Below, piece after piece: positions 62,074 to 64,000 of a stretch of DNA of 64,000 bases. Under the pieces are notes generated by a model. The model saw only the letters and a list, made by a program, of their open reading frames with translations, ran no database searches and was not told where the DNA came from. The stretch covers positions 1 through 64,000 of the forward strand of contig NZ_JBEXCV010000031.1 of NCBI RefSeq assembly GCF_040605455.1, read 5' to 3'. The DNA is from Embleya sp040605455 (GTDB taxonomy: Bacteria; Actinomycetota; Actinomycetes; Streptomycetales; Streptomycetaceae). Position 1 is the stretch's first letter; each line of letters opens with the position of its first letter. The translations under genes and the position numbers were made by a program.

Positions 62074-62302
62074 GCAGCTGGCTGGTTCGGCGCTGGAGGG
62101 CAACAAGGCGCCCACCACCCGCCGTGTCCTGGTCCGGGACGTGCCGCACCCCCGGGCGCTGGCCACCCGTGCCCGAGGCCCAGACGCTCGGAATCGGTGT
62201 CCATGAGCAGGACGCCGCGTACTTGCCGCCCGCGGCTCCTCCCACCCGACCGGGTCGGACCAACCATCCTGTCGAAGCGCCTGAGCAAAGGACTGTGACC
62301 GT

Positions 62303-62737
62303 ATGGACAGCCCACTTCCCCGCCCCGATCACATGCTCGGCAACCCGTACGCCCCGCGCCTGGTCGCGGCCGGTGAGACCTTCGACGTGGTCGAGGTCGA
62401 CGACGTCCTCGGAGCCTGTGTGTTGGAACGTCTGCGTCGACAGGGCGTCGTGGTGGGCCCGGTCCTACACGACCGTCGTTATCGCCGGATGGGCTTCTTC
62501 GTCCCGGTCTCGCCCAAGGGCGCGACGTGGCGGGACCGGCGCGGCCCCAGACACCACGGCAAGGGCGCGTGGATCACCTTCCCTCCGCTCGTGTCCGACG
62601 GGCGCGACTTCCTCGTGTGGCGCGTCCCGCCCCGAGATTGCGGTGCCCCCACCCCGCTCCGCCTGGTCCGTGAGGCCATCACCACAGCTTCGGCGGCGTT
62701 GAACGCGTCCCCGGATCGGCGCCCCGGCGGGCGTTGA
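62303..62737 (+). CDS. Hypothetical protein
   Basis: The 144-residue soluble protein begins MDSPLPRPDHMLGNPYAPRL and has segments VVEVDDVLGACVLERLRRQG and GAWITFPPLVSDGRDFLVWRVP. No family recognised; it resembles small Streptomyces proteins found near XRE/HATPase clusters. Its stop overlaps the next gene's TTG start (TTGA), so the two are coupled. AAAGGA lies ten bases upstream of the ATG. Confidence 0.7.
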   Translation: MDSPLPRPDHMLGNPYAPRLVAAGETFDVVEVDDVLGACVLERLRRQGVVVGPVLHDRRYRRMGFFVPVSPKGATWRDRRGPRHHGKGAWITFPPLVSDGRDFLVWRVPPRDCGAPTPLRLVREAITTASAALNASPDRRPGGR

Positions 62738-63315
62738 TCCGGTCCACGCCCACGCGCGATGCCCTCAGGGGCACTGACGTGCTGGTGAACGACACGGCGG
62801 TCGACGCCGTCGCGTTGGCGCTCGCGTCGGTAACCGCTCCGATGGCCGCGTTGTGTCTGGTGGTGTCGCGGCGGTTGCGCGAACACCGCTTTGCGCAAGC
62901 CGGGTTGGTCGCCGCGAACGTCGTCAGTCCGCATCGGCCGTTGATCGATCGCACGCGCAGGGATCGGATGGCAATCCTGCACCCGATCACCGTGCGCACC
63001 CGCACCGGCCTCGTCGACCTGCCGATGTGGGAGACCCTGCGGTCTGCCGACGTGTGGGCGTGGCTGCGACCGGCCACCTTCGAACGCCCCAAGATGGCCG
63101 TGGCCCGGATCTCCGGGTTCGCCGACGAACTCGTTCTCGCGCAACGCCTCACTCGCCACGGGCTGTTGCCCGAACTCGGCGGCGACGGAGCGTACGTCGC
63201 GAGCGTCCTGCGCGGCGATCCCCTCACCGCCCGAACGATCTACAGCCTGGCGGGGTCCTTCGTCCGCCTGGGTGAGGCGATCCGCGCACTGCCACCCCAC
63301 GGCGCGCCGAGCTGA
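62734..63315 (+). CDS. Hypothetical protein
   Basis: The 193-residue protein starts at TTG overlapping the previous stop. It has VNDTAVDAVALALASVTAPM, a hydrophobic but not clearly membrane-spanning segment, and RTGLVDLPMWETLRSADVWAW near the middle. No motif or family recognised. Probably cotranslated with the preceding gene. Confidence 0.65.
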   Translation: MIRSTPTRDALRGTDVLVNDTAVDAVALALASVTAPMAALCLVVSRRLREHRFAQAGLVAANVVSPHRPLIDRTRRDRMAILHPITVRTRTGLVDLPMWETLRSADVWAWLRPATFERPKMAVARISGFADELVLAQRLTRHGLLPELGGDGAYVASVLRGDPLTARTIYSLAGSFVRLGEAIRALPPHGAPS

Positions 63316-63409
63316 TCCGCCGCTCCTCCCAACCACCCCACGACCGCCGAACAACCCGACCGCAGCAACCGCCCATCTCCTGATCCGCGATGACATCCTG
63401 AAGGCATCG

Positions 63410-63646
63410 GTGAGCGACACCGGCGTTTGGACCCACCCGCCCTCGGCCCTGGCCGAGCAGTCCGTCGACCTGTCCCACCCGCACTTGGTCGGCGTCGGCG
63501 GCCACGGCATGTCCGCCCTCGCGCGGGTGCTGGGCCAGGACGGCGCCCGGGTCAGCAGCAGCGACCACGACCCGGCCCGTCTGGCGGCCATGGCCCGCGT
63601 GAAGGGCAAGAGAGGTTCGACGAACGAACTGAACTCAGACGGCTGA
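63410..63646 (+). pseudogene. Truncated Mur ligase (MurC-like) N-terminal domain
   Basis: This 78-residue open frame starts at GTG (GAAGG five bases upstream) and carries a clear MurC-type nucleotide loop: HLVGVGGHGMSALARVLGQD followed by GARVSSSDHD. The family pattern is xxxGIGGxGMSxxAxxLxxxGxxVxGSD. Real MurC is about 460 residues; here the frame ends after about 75, with an unrelated tail (KRGSTNELNSDG). It is either a decayed Mur ligase gene cut off after its first Rossmann element or a small domain protein. Most likely a remnant. Confidence 0.75.
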
Positions 63647-63714
63647 GCTGCGCTTGCTGTGCAGGTCGGCCATAGTGCTCCCCGGGTTTCGAATACGAGT
63701 GCAGCGAAGAGGAA

Positions 63715-63741
63715 CGGCGCCGGATGAGGTATCCGACGCCG
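63715..63741. terminator. Bidirectional terminator at right edge
   Basis: The arms CGGCGCCGGAT and ATCCGACGCCG (one mismatch) flank a five-base loop, followed by TTTCG on the plus strand. It lies between the Mur-like remnant and the convergent partial gene. Confidence 0.7.
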
Positions 63742-63752
63742 TTTCGCGCGTG

Positions 63753-64000
63753 TTAGAGGTAGATCCCGGCAAACGTCCCATCAAAGCCGAGGCTGGTGAG
63801 GGCCTCGGTGTAGGTCGGCCAGTACCGGTCCGGTGGTCCGGTGGTGAGGGTGTCGAAGTCGTCGGCGTCGAGGTCGGGTTCGTGCCATTGGTGCGCGCAG
63901 CGGCAGCGCACGAACACATGGCCGTGGTGGTGGACCAGGAGCCAGTCGCGGCGGGCGTCGCAGGCGGGGCAGCGGACGGGGATGCCGGTGACGCGCAGCT
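63753..64000 (-). CDS. Partial hypothetical protein with zinc-ribbon-like cysteines
   Basis: The frame ends at TAA (63753-63755) and runs off the right edge, so the start is missing. The visible 81 residues include VRCPACDARRDWLLV and HVFVRCRCAHQWHEPD, a CxxC...CxC(x)nH pattern of a small zinc ribbon, then an acidic and Tyr-rich tail ending FAGIYL. Unknown function; related small zinc-ribbon proteins are common in Streptomyces genomes. Confidence 0.75.
   Translation of the reverse strand, partial: LRVTGIPVRCPACDARRDWLLVHHHGHVFVRCRCAHQWHEPDLDADDFDTLTTGPPDRYWPTYTEALTSLGFDGTFAGIYL

Noticed and set aside
63635..63919. 94-residue minus-strand frame near the right edge
   Set aside because: Another minus-strand frame (63753-64000) has zinc-ribbon cysteines and a terminator right after its stop; this one is Thr/Pro-rich shadow sequence.
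1..64000. CRISPR array
   Set aside because: No regularly spaced repeats with unique spacers were found; the tandem repeats seen are short and contiguous.

Overview
The window looks like a chromosome segment of a mycelial, high-GC actinomycete of the Streptomycetaceae type. The evidence is BldC, a valine dehydrogenase, an Lsr2-family nucleoid protein, the purSQL/purF/purM block, DUF3073 and XRE-DUF397 gene pairs. The order lsr2 - purSQL - purF - purM - DUF3073 - vdh - (conserved hypothetical) - bldC matches, from memory, the conserved core near the Streptomyces origin. The genus cannot be settled from the sequence alone.

Bases 1-23.1 kb are core. They hold two tRNA-Gly genes, an Lsr2-like protein, and a cluster of perfect DnaA boxes just upstream of purS. 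Next come the purine genes interleaved with a small WXG-like / NlpC-P60 pair and a mycothiol-enzyme-like gene. Then follow DUF3073, vdh, bldC, a glutathionylspermidine-synthase-like enzyme with a lipoprotein, a VIT-family transporter, a tRNA-Phe/Asp/Glu cluster, a paired fluoride channel (crcB x2), and a DEAD-box RNA helicase with a long Arg/Gly/Asp-rich tail.

Bases 23.1-33.5 kb are variable: regulators (HxlR, AraC, a large LuxR/LAL ATPase), DUF2786, zincin-like proteins, an MFS drug exporter with a 15-bp tandem repeat in its leader, and the C-terminal half of a second, frameshifted MFS gene.

Bases 33.56-52.7 kb read as an integrated island. Two homologous ~270-bp segments, at 33.56 and 35.93 kb, each join a tRNA-Lys 3' fragment to the same arm sequence with exactly conserved repeats; the better one retains the tRNA 3' end through the acceptor stem. 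Between them lies a 2.4-kb unit with one AAA ATPase. Beyond them is the main cargo. It comprises a minus-strand DNA phosphorothioation operon of the Ssp type (cysteine desulfurase, DUF4007 protein, large P-loop ATPase, PAPS-reductase-like sulfurtransferase), a separate DGQHR (DndB-like) + GIY-YIG nuclease pair, and a divergent three-gene effector operon (SF2 helicase, GHKL ATPase, PLD nuclease). Downstream sit a double-HTH protein, a second PP-loop enzyme and a methyltransferase. This is the most interesting system in the window: modification genes, effector genes and a putative regulator/nuclease pair together. SspE is absent, so the helicase-GHKL-PLD trio is the likely restriction arm.

Bases 52.7-64 kb contain methionyl-tRNA synthetase, then a tightly packed five-gene operon (DMFase-like large subunit, glycosyltransferase, membrane protein, FkbM methyltransferase, histidine phosphatase). 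An XRE/DUF397 regulatory pair, an RsbW-like ATPase, two unknown proteins, a 78-residue remnant of a Mur ligase, and a gene running off the right edge complete the window.
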